A stretch of 64,000 bases of DNA, taken from positions 6,741,283-6,805,282 of the forward strand of contig NC_063258.1 in assembly GCF_019578655.1 (NCBI RefSeq). The letters are read 5' to 3'. Within the stretch, counting starts at the first letter, position 1. The number at the start of each line of letters is the position of its first letter. The translations under genes were made by a program, and so were the position numbers. Below, piece after piece: positions 12,910-25,564 of the stretch. The notes below the pieces were generated by a model. It was given only the letters and a program-made list of their open reading frames with translations. It did not search any database and was not told where the DNA came from. This DNA comes from Ricinus communis. Taxonomy: Eukaryota > Streptophyta > Magnoliopsida > Malpighiales > Euphorbiaceae.

Positions 12910-15900
12910 ATACTACTTTAACAGAGTTGTTTTCTCATATTCATAAACATACACGTTTTACGGAGTTATTTTCTTATATTGATAAATATACCACTTTTAC
13001 GAGGTCGTTTTCTCATATTAAATCATTAGCACTATTATGGGGTTGTTTTCTCAAATTCATAAATATACACATCTTATGGGATTATTTTCTTATATCGACA
13101 AATATACCCCTTTTAAGAGGTCATTTTCTCATATTATAAAATTAACCTATTTAAGGGGTTGTTTTCTCATACTCACAAATATACCAAAATTATGAGGTTA
13201 TTTTCTCCCATTAATAAATATCCGCGTATTACGGGGTTGTTTTGTCATATTAAGAAATTTACCCCTTCTACGAGGCTGTTTTCTCAGATTCGCAATTACA
13301 CAACTTTTACGGTGTTGTTTTCTCAGATTCATAAATATACACGTTTTACGGGGTTATTTTCTTATATTGAAAAATATACCACCTTTATAGGGTCGTTTTC
13401 TCATATTAAATTATTAGCACTATTATAGGGTTTTTTTGTCAAATTCATAAATATATACGTTTTACGGGGTTATTTTCTTATATCGACAAATATATCCCTT
13501 TTACAGGGTTGTTTTCTCATACTCACAAATATACCAAAATTAAGAGGTTATTTTTCTCCGCTTGATAAATATCTCTGTGTTACGGGATTGTTTTCTAATA
13601 TTTATAAATATACCCCTCTTACGAGGCTATTTTCTCACACTCGCAATTACACTACTTTTATGGGGTTATTTTCTTATATTGATAAATATACCACTTTTAC
13701 GATGTCGTTTTCTCATATTAAATTATTAGCACTATTATGGGGTTGTTTTCTCAAATTTATAAATATACACATATTACGAGGTTGTTTTCTCATATTTTAA
13801 AATTATCCTATTTAAGGGTTTATTTTCTCATACTCACAAATATACCAAAATTACGGGATTATCTTCTATGATTTATAAATATCCCCATATTACGAGGTTG
13901 TTTTCTAATATTTATAAATGTACCCCTCTTACGGAGTTGTTTTCTCATATTAAAAAATTTACTCCTTCTAAGAAGCTGTTTTCTCAGACTCGCAATTACA
14001 CTACTTTACAGGGTTGTTTTCTCATATCCATAAATATATACATTTTATGGGGTTATTTTCTTATACTGACAAATATACCCCTTTTACGAGGTTGTTTTCT
14101 CATATTATAAAATTAACCCATTTAAAGGGTTGTTTTCTCATACTCACAAATATACCAAAATTACAGGGTTATATTCTTCGATTGATAAAAATCCTCGTAT
14201 TACGGTATTGTTTTCTCATATTAAAAAATTTACACCTTCTACGAGGTTGTTTTCTTAGACTCGCAATTACACTACTTTTATGGGATTATTTTTTTATATT
14301 CATAAATATACATGTTTTACGGGGTTATTTTCTTAAATTGATAAATATACCAGTTTTACAGGATCGTTTTCTCATATTAGATAATTAGCACGATTATAGT
14401 GTTGTTTTTTGAAATTTATAAACATACATGTTTCATGGGGTTATTTTCTTATATCGACAAATATACCCTTTTTTCGGGGTTGTTTTCTTATATTATAAAA
14501 TTAACATATTTAATTTATTATTTTCTCATACTCACAAATGTACCATAATTACAGGATTATTTCCTCAGATTCATAAATATCCTTGTATTGCGGGGTTATT
14601 TTCACATTTTAAAAAATTAATCTCTTCTATGAGGCTGTTTTCACATACTAAAAAATTTACCCGTTCTACGAGGTTGTTTTCTTACACATACAATTACACT
14701 ACTTTTATGGGGTTATTTTCTCAGATTCATAAATACACACGTTTTATGGGGTTATTTTCTTATATTCATAAATATACCACTTTTACGGGGTCATTTTCTC
14801 ATATCAAATTATTAACACTATTATGGGATTGTTCTGTCAAATTTATAAATATATACGTTTTACGGGGTTGTTTTTTTATATCAACAAATATACCCCTTTT
14901 ACGATGTTGTTTTCTCATATTATAACATTCACTCGTTTTAAGGGGTTGTTTTCTCATACTCACAAATATACTAAAATTACGGATTATTTTCTCCAATTAA
15001 TAAATATCCCTATATTACGGGTTTATTTTCTCATGTTAAAAAAATTTACCCCTTCTACAAGGCTGTTTTCTCAGACTCGTTAATTACACTACTTTTTACA
15101 GAGTTGTTTTCTGAGATTCATAAATATACACGTTTTACGAGGTTATTTCCTTATATTGATAAATATACAACTTTTACAGGATCCTATTCTCATATTAAAT
15201 TATTAGCATTATTATGTAGTTGTTTTGTCAAATTCATAAATGTACATGTTTCACGGGGTTATTCTCTTATATCGACAAATATACCCCTTTTATAGGGTTG
15301 TTTTCTCATACTCACAAATATACCAAAATTAAGGGGTTATTTTCTATGATTGATAAATATCCTCGTATTACGAGGTTGTTTTCTAATATTTGTAAATATA
15401 CTACTCTTACGGGGTTATTTTCTCATATTAAAAATTTACCCCTTCTATGAGGCTGTCTTCTCAGATTCGCAATTAAACTACGTTTACGGGGTTATTTTCT
15501 CAGATTTATAAATATACACATTTTACGGAGTTATTTTCTTATTTTCATAAATATACCACTTTTAGGGGGATTGTTTTCTCATATTAAATTATTTGTACTA
15601 TTATGGGGTTGTTTTCTCAAATTCATAAATATACACCTTTTTTGAGGTTGTTTTCTCATATTATAAAATTAACCCATTTAATGGGTTGTTTTCTCATACT
15701 CATAAATATATCACAATTACGGGATTATTTCCTCAGATTCATAAATATCGCCGTATTACGGGGTTGTTTTCACATATTAAAAAATTTATTCATATTAAAA
15801 ATTTATCCGTTCTACAAGGAAGTTTTCTTAGACTCGCAATTACATTACATTTACGGGATTGTTTTCTCAGATTCATAAATATACACGTTTTACGGGGTTA

Positions 15901-18900
15901 TTTTCTTATATTGATAAATATACCACTCATTAAATTATTAGCACTATTATGAGATTCTTTTTTCATATTCATAAAGATACATGTTTTACGGGGTTATTTT
16001 TTTATATTGATAAATATACCACTTTTACGAGATCGTTTTCTCATATAAAATTATTAGCACTATTATGGGGTTGTTTTCTCAAATTCATAGATATACACGT
16101 TTTACGGGGTTATTTTCTTATATTGATAAATATACCACTTTTACGGGGTCCTTTTCTCATATTAGATTATTAGCACTCTTATGGGGTTGTTTTGTCAAAT
16201 TCATAAATGTACATGTTTTACGGGGTTATTTTCATATATCGACAAATATACCCCTTTTAGGGGGTTGTTTTCTTATATTCACAGATATACCAAAATTAAG
16301 GAGTTATTTTCTACGACTGATAAACATCACCGTATTACGGAGTTATTTTCTAATATTTATAAATATATCCCTCTTACGAGGTTATTTTCTCATATTAAAA
16401 ATGTACCCGTTCTACGAGGCTGTTTTCTCATATTCGCAATTACACTACTGTTACGGATTGTTTTCTTATTTTCATAAATATACCACTTTTAGGAGGGATT
16501 GTTTTCTCCTATTAAATTATTTGCACTATTATGGGGTTGTTTTCTCAAATTTATAAATATACCCCTTTTTTGGGATTATTTTCTAATATTATAAAATTAA
16601 CCCATTTAATGGGTTGTTTTCTCATAATTACAAATATACCACAATTACGTGATTATTTCCTCAGATTCATAAATATCCCCATATTACGGGGTTGTTTTCA
16701 CATGTTAAAAAGTTTACCCCTTCTACGAGGCTGTTTTCTCATATTAAAAAATTTACCCGTTCTACGAGGCTGTTTTCTTAGACTCGCAATTACACTACTT
16801 TTTCGGGATTATTTTCTCATATTCATAAATATATGCATTTTACGGAGTTATTTTCTTATATTGATAAATATAGCACTTTATGGGGTCGTTTTCTCATATT
16901 AAATTATTAGAAGTATTTTGGGATTATTTTCTCAAGATTATAAATATACACGTTTTACGGGATTTTTTCTTATACCGACAAATATACCCCATTTACGAGA
17001 TTGTTTTCTCATATTATAAAATTCATCCATTTAAGGGTTGATTTCTCATTCTCACAAATATACCAAAATTACAGGGTTATTTTTTCCGATTAATAAATAT
17101 CCCCGTATTACGAGGCTATTTTCTCATATTAAAAAATTTAGCCGTTCTACGAGGCTGTTTTTTTAGACTGGCAATTAGACTACTTTTACGTGGTTGTTTT
17201 TTTTATTCATAAATATACACGTTTTACGGGGTTATTTTCTTATATTGACAAATATACCACTTTTATGAGATCGTTTTTTCAAATTAAATTATTAGCACTA
17301 TTATGAGATTGTTTTCTCAAATTCATAAATATATACATTTTACAGGGTTATTTTCTTATATCGATAAATATACTCCTTTTACGAGGTTGTTTTCTCCTAT
17401 TATAAAATTCACCCATTTAAAGGTTTGTTTTCTCACACTCACAAATTTGTCAAAATTACAGGGTTATTTTCTCCATTTAATAAATATCCCTGTATTACGG
17501 GGTTGTTTTCTCATATTAAAAGAATTTACCCCTTCTATGAGGCTGTTTTCTCAGACTCGCAATTACACTACTTTTACAAAGTTGTTCTCTCAGATTAATA
17601 AGTATGCACGTTTTACGGAGTTATTTTCTTATATTGATAAATATACCACTTTTACAGGGTCGTTTTCTCATATTAAATTATTAGCACTATTATGGGTTGT
17701 TCATAAATATACATGTTTTACTGGGTTATTTTCTTATATTGACAAATATACCTCTTTTACGGGGTTGTATTCTCACACTCACAAATATACCAAAATTAAG
17801 GGGTTACTTTCTCCGATTACTAAATATCCCCGTATTACGGAGTTGTTTTCTAATATTTATAAATATACCCCTCTTACGAGGCTGTTTTTTCATATTGAAA
17901 AATTTACCCCTTCTACGATAATGTTTTCTCAGATTTGCAATTACACTACTTTTACGGGGTTGTTTTCTCAGATTCATAAATATACACGTTTCACGGTGTT
18001 ATTTTCTTATATTGATAAATATACCACTTTTACAAGGTCGTTTTCTCATATTAAAGTATTAGAACTAGTATGAGGTTGTTTCTTCAAATTTATAAATATA
18101 CACGTTTTACGGAGTTATTTTCTTATATCGACAAATATACCCATTTTACGGAATTGTTTTCTCATATTCTAAAATTATCCTATTTAAGGGGTTGTTTTCT
18201 CATACTCACAAATATACCAAAATTATGGAATTATTTTCTTTGATTTATAAATATCCTCGTATTACGGGATTATTTTCTAATATTTATAAATATATCCCTC
18301 TTACGTGGTTGTTTTCTCATATTAAAAAATTTACCCCATTTACGAGGCTGTTTTCTCAGACTTGAAATTATACTATTTTTACAAGATTGTTTTCTCAGAT
18401 TCATAAATATACATGTTTTACGAGGTTATTTTATGATATTGATAAATAAATATACCCCTTTTACGGGGTTATTTTCTCATATTATAAAATTAACCCATTT
18501 AACAGGTTATTTTCTCATTCTCACAAATATACCAAAATTACGGGATTATTTTCTCCGATTGATAAATACCCTATATTACTGTGTTGTTTCACCATATTAA
18601 AAAATTTACCCCTTCCACGAGGCTGTTTTCTTATACTCATAATTACACTATTTTTACGGGGTTGTTTTCTCAGATTCGTAAAAATACATGTTTTACAGGA
18701 TTATTTTCTTAAATTGATAAATATACCATTTTTACAAGGCTATTTTATTATATCAAAAAATATACCACTTTTACGGGGTTGTTTTCTCATACTCACAAAT
18801 ATAACACAATTACGGGATTATTTCCTCAGATTCATAAATATTCCTGTATTATGGGGTTGTTTTCACATATTAAAAAGTTTACCCCTTCTATAAGGCTGTT

Positions 18901-20200
18901 TTCTTATATTAAAAAATTTATCCATTCTACAATGCTGTTTTCTTAGATTCGCAATTACACTACTTTTACGGGGTTGTTCTTTAAGATTCATAAAGAAACA
19001 CGAGTTTATGGGATTATTTTTTTATATTGATAAATAAACCACTCTTATGAGGACATTTTATCATATTAAATTATTAGCACTAATATGGGGTTATTTTCTT
19101 AAATTCATAAATATACATGTTTTACATAGTTATTTTCTTATATTGACAAATGTACCCTTTTACGGGGATGTTTTCTCATGTTATAAAATTAATCATTTAA
19201 GAGGTTCTCTTCTCACACTCTCAAATATACTAAAATTACGGGATTATTTTCTCCGATTAATAAATATTTCCATATTACGGGGTTGTTTTCTCCGATTGAC
19301 AAATATCCTGTATTATGGGGTTGTTTTCTCATATTAAAAAATTTACCCTTTCTATGAAGTTTTTTTTGCAGACTCGCAATTACATTACTTTTATGGGGTT
19401 ATTTTCTCAGATTCATTAATATACGCGTTTTATGGAGTTAATTTTTTATATTGATAAATATACCATTTTTACGGGATTGCTTTCTCATATTAAATTATTA
19501 GCACTATTATGGGGTTGTTTTCTTAAATACATAAATATACACGTTCTATGGGATTATTTTCTTATATCGATAAATATAGCCCTTTTACGAGGTTGTTTTC
19601 TCATATTATAAAATTAACACATTTAAGGGGTTGTTTTCTCATACTCACAAATATACTAAAATTACGGGGTTTTTTTATCTGATTAATAAATATTCCCGTA
19701 TTACTGGGTTGTTTTCTCATATTAAAAAATTTACTCCTTCTACGAGGCTGTTTTCTCATACTCGCAATTACACTATCTTTACAGGGTTGTTTTCTCAGAT
19801 TCATAAATATACATGTTATACCGGGTTATCTTTTCATATTGATAAATATACTACTTTTACGGGGTCCTTTTCTCATATTAAATTATTTGCATAATTATGA
19901 GGTTATTTTGTCAAATTCATAAAAAAACACATTTTGCGGGCTTATTTTATTATATCGACAAATATATCCCTTTTACGGGGTTGTTTTCTCACACTCATAA
20001 ATATACCAAAATTACGGGTTTATTTTCTCTGATTGATAAATATTCCCGTGTTATAGGGTTATTTTCTAATATTTATAAATACACCCCTCTTACCGGGTTA
20101 TTTTCTAATATTAAAAAATTTACCCCTTCTACGAGGTTGTTTTCTCAAACTCGTAATTTCACTATTTTTACGGGGTTGTTTTCTCAGATTCACAACTATG
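12910..20200. repeat. 39-bp satellite array, block 3 (largest, 7.3 kb)
   Basis: About 187 monomers. The order of variants is regular: the variant containing tcatattaaattattagcac recurs at 13013, 13401, 14799, 15190, 15579, and at 16507, 16894, 17279, 17668. Spacings of 385-391 bp equal ten monomers. Some repeats add an eleventh monomer with tctaatatttataaatat, and near 15927-16157 a three-monomer (115-bp) sub-block is tandemly duplicated. Because 39 is divisible by 3, long ORFs of 13-residue repeats appear (the longest, 17303-18073, is 256 codons). Satellite DNA is typical of heterochromatin; a centromeric role is not shown. Confidence 0.95.
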
Positions 20201-20966
20201 TGTTGAATGATTATGTTATACTATGATTATTATATATGTGTTAATTGTGATATTGGGATGAGGCTTTAGTAGAACATGCCACCTGATGGGTTACATCAGG
20301 ACCGCGTGCGCCCCGATAATGATTAAAGATAGGTAACAAGGTTATTATGGATCGTTGCCCTGGTCGAGTATAACTCTCTGAGCTGTAAAAGTTGATTGTC
20401 GCAGAAAGGTACCTTGTCGAGCAATGCTCTCTAGGCGTTGGCTTAGTTGGGAATCAAGTGTTCAGGCTGGATGTAAGGACCCTGGTCGAGCTTCGCTTTC
20501 TAGGCGCCAGACCTATTAGAATTAAGAGAGCCGAAAGGCTGCTAGTAATTGGGGTTAGGGTTCTACTAAGCCACTCGTCCCACAAGTATTAAAATGTATT
20601 TTATTTTTAAGATTATGGTATGATTAAAGTATGACTCGTATTTGATGTATATGGCATGTTATACTGATGTAATAATTATTATTTTTCTGCAATAGTCATA
20701 AGATTATTTGATTTTAACTCACTCCCGAGACTGACATTCTCAATTTTATTTTTCAGGTGATAGTTAGATTTCTTCGCCTTCCTCCATTGTGACAGTCTGA
20801 CTTCTTCTTATACTCTAGACCTTCTACAGTAGAGTACTTTTAAATTTTTTATGATTATTCTGGTCCATGATAGACGTAGGATGTTATAAAGACCAGTTAG
20901 AATTATTTATGTCATGTCAGTCATGATTAATGATATTTTATTAGCTTTTTATTTGAATTATTGGTC

Positions 20967-21488
20967 ATCTCTATCAGAAATCCTTCTTTAGTCTAATCAG
21001 AAAGGATTCTATCATTTCTCTATCCGCAATTCAATATAGATGTATATATACCATATTTATTATATATACTTCTCTTACTCTCATTCTTTCTCGTGCAGTT
21101 TTGAATACTCGAACGATCGATTCTTTTTCTTTTTTCTATATTTTTTCTTTTTTCTATATTCATATTAAGTATGAATAACTAATAATGAAAAGAATAAAAA
21201 GTTAATAGCCAAGATTCTACTAGTTTACTAAATTCCTATGCATGTACAATTTCTGTTATGTGAGCCCGTTTAGCTCAGAGGTTAGAGCATCGCATTTGTA
21301 ATGCGATGGTCACTTCGGTCGACCAGATAGTGGCTTTTCTTTATTTGTTTGATTTTTTACATAATTGATAATGCCTTTTTGAAATCAAAGAATATTGAAA
21401 AAGTTTCGTTCCCCTTTGCCAAGGGGGACCCATTATTATGTGGTAGGAACTTCAAATTATGAATAAAAGTTCAAAGTTAGAGTAGTTG
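20967..21488 (+). other. Nuclear plastid DNA: trnT-UGU and its flanking spacers
   Basis: This segment interrupts the 5' LTR between ttggtc and taaggc. It contains agagcatcgcatttgtaatg (21285-21304), the exact complement of the widely used plastid trnT primer 'a' site. Upstream AT-rich sequence (20967-21263) should be the trnT-trnL spacer and downstream sequence (21336-21488) the rps4-side spacer. The insert postdates retrotransposition of element B because only one LTR carries it. The assignment is from memory; an alignment to a plastid genome would fix the ends and age. Confidence 0.85.
21264..21335 (+). pseudogene. trnT-UGU: Plastid-derived tRNA-Thr(UGU) pseudogene
   Basis: GCCCG start, a D-arm (AGCTCAGAGGTTAGAGC) and a perfect anticodon arm CGCAT-TTGTAAT-GCG with anticodon TGT are intact. 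The T-arm is disrupted: instead of a GGTTCGATTCC core it reads cacttcggtcgaccagatag, and the acceptor 3' side (gtggct) no longer pairs well. It lies within LTR-embedded plastid DNA, so it is read as non-functional. Confidence 0.82.
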
Positions 21489-21574
21489 TAAGGCGTACTA
21501 TGGGATTTAGTGGCCTTAAGCCTACCCATTCCCTAATGTCGGTCATGGACCCACATATGGGGTCGTGACAAAGT

Positions 21575-21591
21575 TGGTATCAGAGCTTAGG
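21575..21591 (+). other. Element B primer-binding site (tRNA-iMet type)
   Basis: TGGTATCAGAGCTTAGG begins 5 bases (aagtt) after the 5' LTR end. TGGTATCAGAGC is complementary to the 3' end of plant initiator tRNA-Met, the usual primer for chromoviruses. Confidence 0.88.
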
Positions 21592-21844
21592 TTTAGTTTT
21601 CCTTCGACCTAGGTTATCTTCCTTAACTACTGCAGAAATTAGGAAATCGAGTCCGTCCTTGTGTGTTTCATTGATTCTAGTATCTGAACTATACGTTAAA
21701 GAGTCTGTTGGATTTAATAGCTTGTTGTTTATTTTCAGCTCTTGCCAATACCGAGAACTCAAGCGACTGTAGCTGCAACATCGGCCTAGGAATTCTGCTT
21801 AGACGGCCCCTCCAGCCCCAGCCCGTGGTACCAAGAGGTAGGCC

Positions 21845-23484
21845 TTGAGCAGCATCCTAACCAGATCAGGGCGAGACTCATTAGGTACATGGTGCTGGTG
21901 TAATCCAATGGAGGCATTTGTAACCGGTATGATTAGGATGCAGAGGGCCTTAGAGCAATTATTAATCTTCCAGCTGCAGCAGGCTGCCCAGGGTTCAAGA
22001 AGTCGTGCTAGTAGGTCCGCTTTCAGAATCCGGACGATGTTCCCATGTCTGAGTACACTAAGTTAAGAACCGTGGAGTTTGATGTGACAGCTGGGGATCC
22101 TTTGGACTTCTTAGACGACGTCAAGGAAAGGGCATCTGATTTCACTGTTCTGATAAGAGGACTATTAAGATGGCCGGATTTTCCTTGAAGGGGATAGCAT
22201 CTCAATGGTTCAGAGACTATATCCGCCCCTTTCTAGATGGATTGTCGTGGAGACAGTTCAGAGACATGTTTGAGGAGTACTTCATCCCTTTTAGTATAAG
22301 ACAAGAGTACAAAGAAAGATTTGAAAGACTAATTAAGGGAGACATGTCAGTGGTAGAATACACCAGATAATTTGTACAGCTGAATAGGTATGCGCCCTAT
22401 GCTATAGGGACCAAGGAGAATTTGTACATCAAGTACATTTCAGGACTTAGTCTAGAATTTATTTCCTTGGTTCAGTCTAAGAGGAGTAGCTTTCTAGAAG
22501 TGACTGACATGGCGAGACATATGGAGATGCCCTGCAAGGATTTGGTCAAGGGACTGATGATAGTAGGAAAAAGAAGACCAGGGTTGAGGGTCAGTCTAGT
22601 GCGTAGCCAGTTGTGCCGTACTACGACAGTAAAGGCTACTCTGGGAGTACCGATCAGTAGACTGGACAGAGAAGCCACCGTATCCATAGAAGGGGTAGGC
22701 ACAATCGGAAGGGTAGCCGAGGATTCAAAACTGGTCAGAGCTTCAGTAGTAAAGGCGAGTTCAGTCTCGGCGCTCAGTGCACCTGGGCCAAGACTGCATC
22801 GATGTCTCTGATCACATCGTGGGGGCTGACTGCCTAGCTTCCAGTAGAGCCTGTTTTAGGTGTAGCAAGATGGGTCATATGGCTCGAGAGTGTCCTTGCT
22901 ACTTCAGTCGGCCAGCTTTTCCTCAGGGCTTGTCCGCCAGTGCGACTCGACCAGCTTTTCCTGCAACTCCGAGATATTTTCAAGGTGGATCTCAGTATGT
23001 TGGCCAGCAAGGCCATGGTTTTGGAAGTAGATCTGCAAGAGGCCGATCTGGGGGTAGAGTTCAAGGTCAAGCTTCAGGCTCTCAGCAGTCAGGCCGGGGG
23101 CAAGCAAGAGTGTTCACCCTCACTCCTCAGAATGTGCGAGCCTCAAATGCTGTGGTGTCAGGTACTATTCATGTTTACTATTCTGAAGCTAGAGTTTTAT
23201 TAGATCCTAGGGCTACCCATTCTTTCGTGTCGCCTAGTTTTGCTTTAAGATTGGATGTCCAGCCCGTTAGACTTCACGTTCCGATGTCGATCACTACGCC
23301 GTTAAGTGATACCTTAGAGACCGATGTCATGTTTTCATCATGTCCGGTGTCTATTGAGGGTCGAGATTTGGTTGCTAACCTGATTTTGTTGGATATATTG
23401 AATTTTAAAGTGATTTTGGGAAAGGATTGGTTGGCTATGCATTTCGCCATGTTGGACTGTCGGGAGAAACAAGTGACTTTTTAA
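21845..23484 (+). pseudogene. Element B gag and protease
   Basis: Capsid-type retrotransposon gag domain at ~22070-22550, with GIASQWFRDY (22190), FEEYFIP (22275) and the ISGLS...FISLVQ region after 22430. A CX2CX4HX4C knuckle (CFRCSKMGHMAREC) is at 22852-22893 and a Gly/Gln-rich linker at 22980-23110. An aspartic protease region starts at ~23190 with LLDPRATHSFVSPSFA; the catalytic D-(S/T)-G is here DPR, so the loop glycine is changed. Frames shift at ~22080-22170 and ~22780, and stops fall at 22368 and 23482. Product when intact: particle protein and its processing protease. Confidence 0.87.
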
Positions 23485-25559
23485 ATTTCTGGAGACTCAG
23501 AATTCTATTTTAAAGGCGAGCAGATACCTACTCTATCAAATTTCGTGTCGGCTATTACAGCTAGGCGGATGCTTCGCCGTGGATGTCAGGGATATTTGGC
23601 TTTTGTCAGAGATACCTCCATAGGAAAAGGTTGCATCGAGGATGTTTAGGTGGTTTTCGAGTTTCCTGATGTATTTCCAGAAGAACTACCAGGATTGCCG
23701 CCCAATAGAGATATAAAATTCTACATCGACGTGGTACCCGGTACAATACCTATTTCTTTGTCGCCCTATCGAATGGCATCAGCCGAGTTAAAGGAGTTAA
23801 AGGAGCTGTTGTAGGACCTCCTGGATAAGGGTTTTATTAGACCCAGTACGTCTTCGTGGGGTGCTCCTGTTCTGTTCGTGAAGAAGAAAGATGGTACTTT
23901 GCACCTCTATATCGATTACCGGCAACTAAATAAAGTGATGAATCGTAATCGGTATCCGCTTCCTCGTATCGATGACCTATTCGATCAGCTTCAAGGAGCC
24001 GTGTATTTCTCCAAGATTGATTTACGATCGGGGTATCACCAGTTGAGGATCCATGGTGAAGACGTGCCAAAGACAACGTTCAAGACTCGTTATGGGCATT
24101 ATGAGTTTCTGGTGATGTCGTTTGGACTCACTAATGCTCCTGTGGCTTTCATGGATATGATGAATCGAGTGTTCAAGCAGTTCCTAGATTATTTTGTCAT
24201 TGTATTCATTGATGATATCTTGGTATACTCTAGAAGCGAAGAGGAGCACGCGTGGCACCTGAGGATGGTACTTCAGACTTTGAGGGAGCATCAGTTGTAC
24301 ACTAAGTTCTCCAAGTGCAAGTTCTGGTTAGAAAGTGTTGCTTTTCTAGGGCAAGTTATGTCTAGAGAGGGTATTCAGGTGGATCCCAAGAAAGTGAAGG
24401 CGATGGCGAGCTTTCTAGGATTAGCAGTTACTACCGCTGCTTCGTGCAAGAATTTTCAAAGATAGTAGCACCTTTGACTAAGCTGACTCAGAAGAATGTC
24501 AAGTTTTAATGGACTGATGTGTGTGAGAGGAGCTTCCAAAAGCTGAAAGACTGTTTGACTTCAGCTCTGGTGTTGACCTTACCCTTTGGGACTGGTGGAT
24601 TCACAGTGTATTGTGATACTTCTAGAGTGGGTTTGGGTTATGTCCTTATGCAAAACGGAAAGGTAGTAGCTTATGCGTCCAGGCAGTTGAAGAAGCATGA
24701 ACAGAATTACTCGACCCACGATTTGGAGATGGCAGCAGTAATTTTTGCTTTGAAGATCTGGAGGCACTATCTCTATGGGGAGACGTGCGAGATATAAGCT
24801 TAAAGTATATTTTCCAACAGAAGGAATTGAATTTGAGGCAGAGAAGATGGTTAGAGCTTCTAAAGGACTATGATTGTAATATTCTCTACCATCCAGAAAG
24901 CGAATGTTGTGGCAGATGCCTTGAGCAGGAAGTCGGTAGGTAGTCTTGCTCATATCAGGGCAGAGAAGAGACCGCTGACTAGAGAGTTGCATGAACTGTA
25001 TGACTAAGGGCTGCAGATGGAGATATTGGAATCGGGTGCATTGTTAGCACATTTCAGGGTTAAGTCTGTGCTTGTCGACAGAATCAGGATAACTCAAAAT
25101 CAGGACCAGCAGTTGCGGAAAATCTTGGAAGAAGTGCAGTAGGGTCGAGCTAATGATTTTATTATAAATGATGATAGTACCCTCAGGATGGGCTCTAGGC
25201 TGTGTGTTCCCGATGTGGATAATCTCAGAAAGGAGATTTTGAAAGAAGCTCATTGTACAGCTTACAGCGTGCATTCGGGCTCTACCAAGATGTATCATGA
25301 TTTGAAAGGAAATTATTGGTGGAGTGGGATGAAAAGAGATGTGGTAGAGTTTGTCTCCAAGTGTCTGACGTGTCAACAGGTTAAGTTGGAGCATCAGAAG
25401 CCGTCAGGGTTATTGCAACCGCTTCCCATACCAGAGTGGAAATAGGAAAGGATTAATATGGATTTTGTATCGGGTTTACCTAAGACTTCTGCTGGTTATG
25501 ACTCCATCTGGGTAATTATGGACCGATTGACTAAGTCAGCGCACTTCCTTTCGGTGAAG
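23485..25559 (+). pseudogene. Element B pol part 1: RT, RNase H, N-terminal integrase
   Basis: RT begins around [14 protein letters not shown] (23660) and covers [17 protein letters not shown] (23880), [11 protein letters not shown] (24013) and [15 protein letters not shown] (~24208). After VDPKKVKAM (24400) about 15 residues are missing and the frame shifts. RNase H covers 24519-24797 ([26 protein letters not shown]). The integrase H2C2 zinc region and LTCQQVK lie at 25245-25390, and the catalytic core begins at 25455 (MDFVSGLPKTSAGYDSIW). Stops occur at 23647, 23812, 24507, 25005, 25140 and 25443. The reading frame is cut at the ACTAC target site of element C and resumes at 35800. Confidence 0.9.
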
Positions 25560-25564
25560 ACTAC

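Larger units (their letters stand above)
20201..21570 (+). repeat. Element B 5' LTR, outer part missing, with plastid insert
   Basis: Starts at tgttgaatgattatgtta, which corresponds to 37977 of the 3' LTR, so roughly the first 1.19 kb of the LTR is gone. It ends GGTCGTGACA at 21570, three bases before the primer site. It contains a 522-bp plastid insert (20967-21488) absent from the 3' LTR, where the flanking words ttggtc and taaggc are nearly adjacent (~38785). Confidence 0.9.

Noticed and set aside
12910..20200. CRISPR-like array of ~39-bp units
   Set aside because: Units are contiguous and all related to each other; there are no unique spacers, and the context is a plant nuclear genome.
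21264..21335. Functional nuclear tRNA-Thr
   Set aside because: The T-arm and acceptor pairing are disrupted and the flanks are plastid spacer sequence, so it is a plastid-derived pseudogene.
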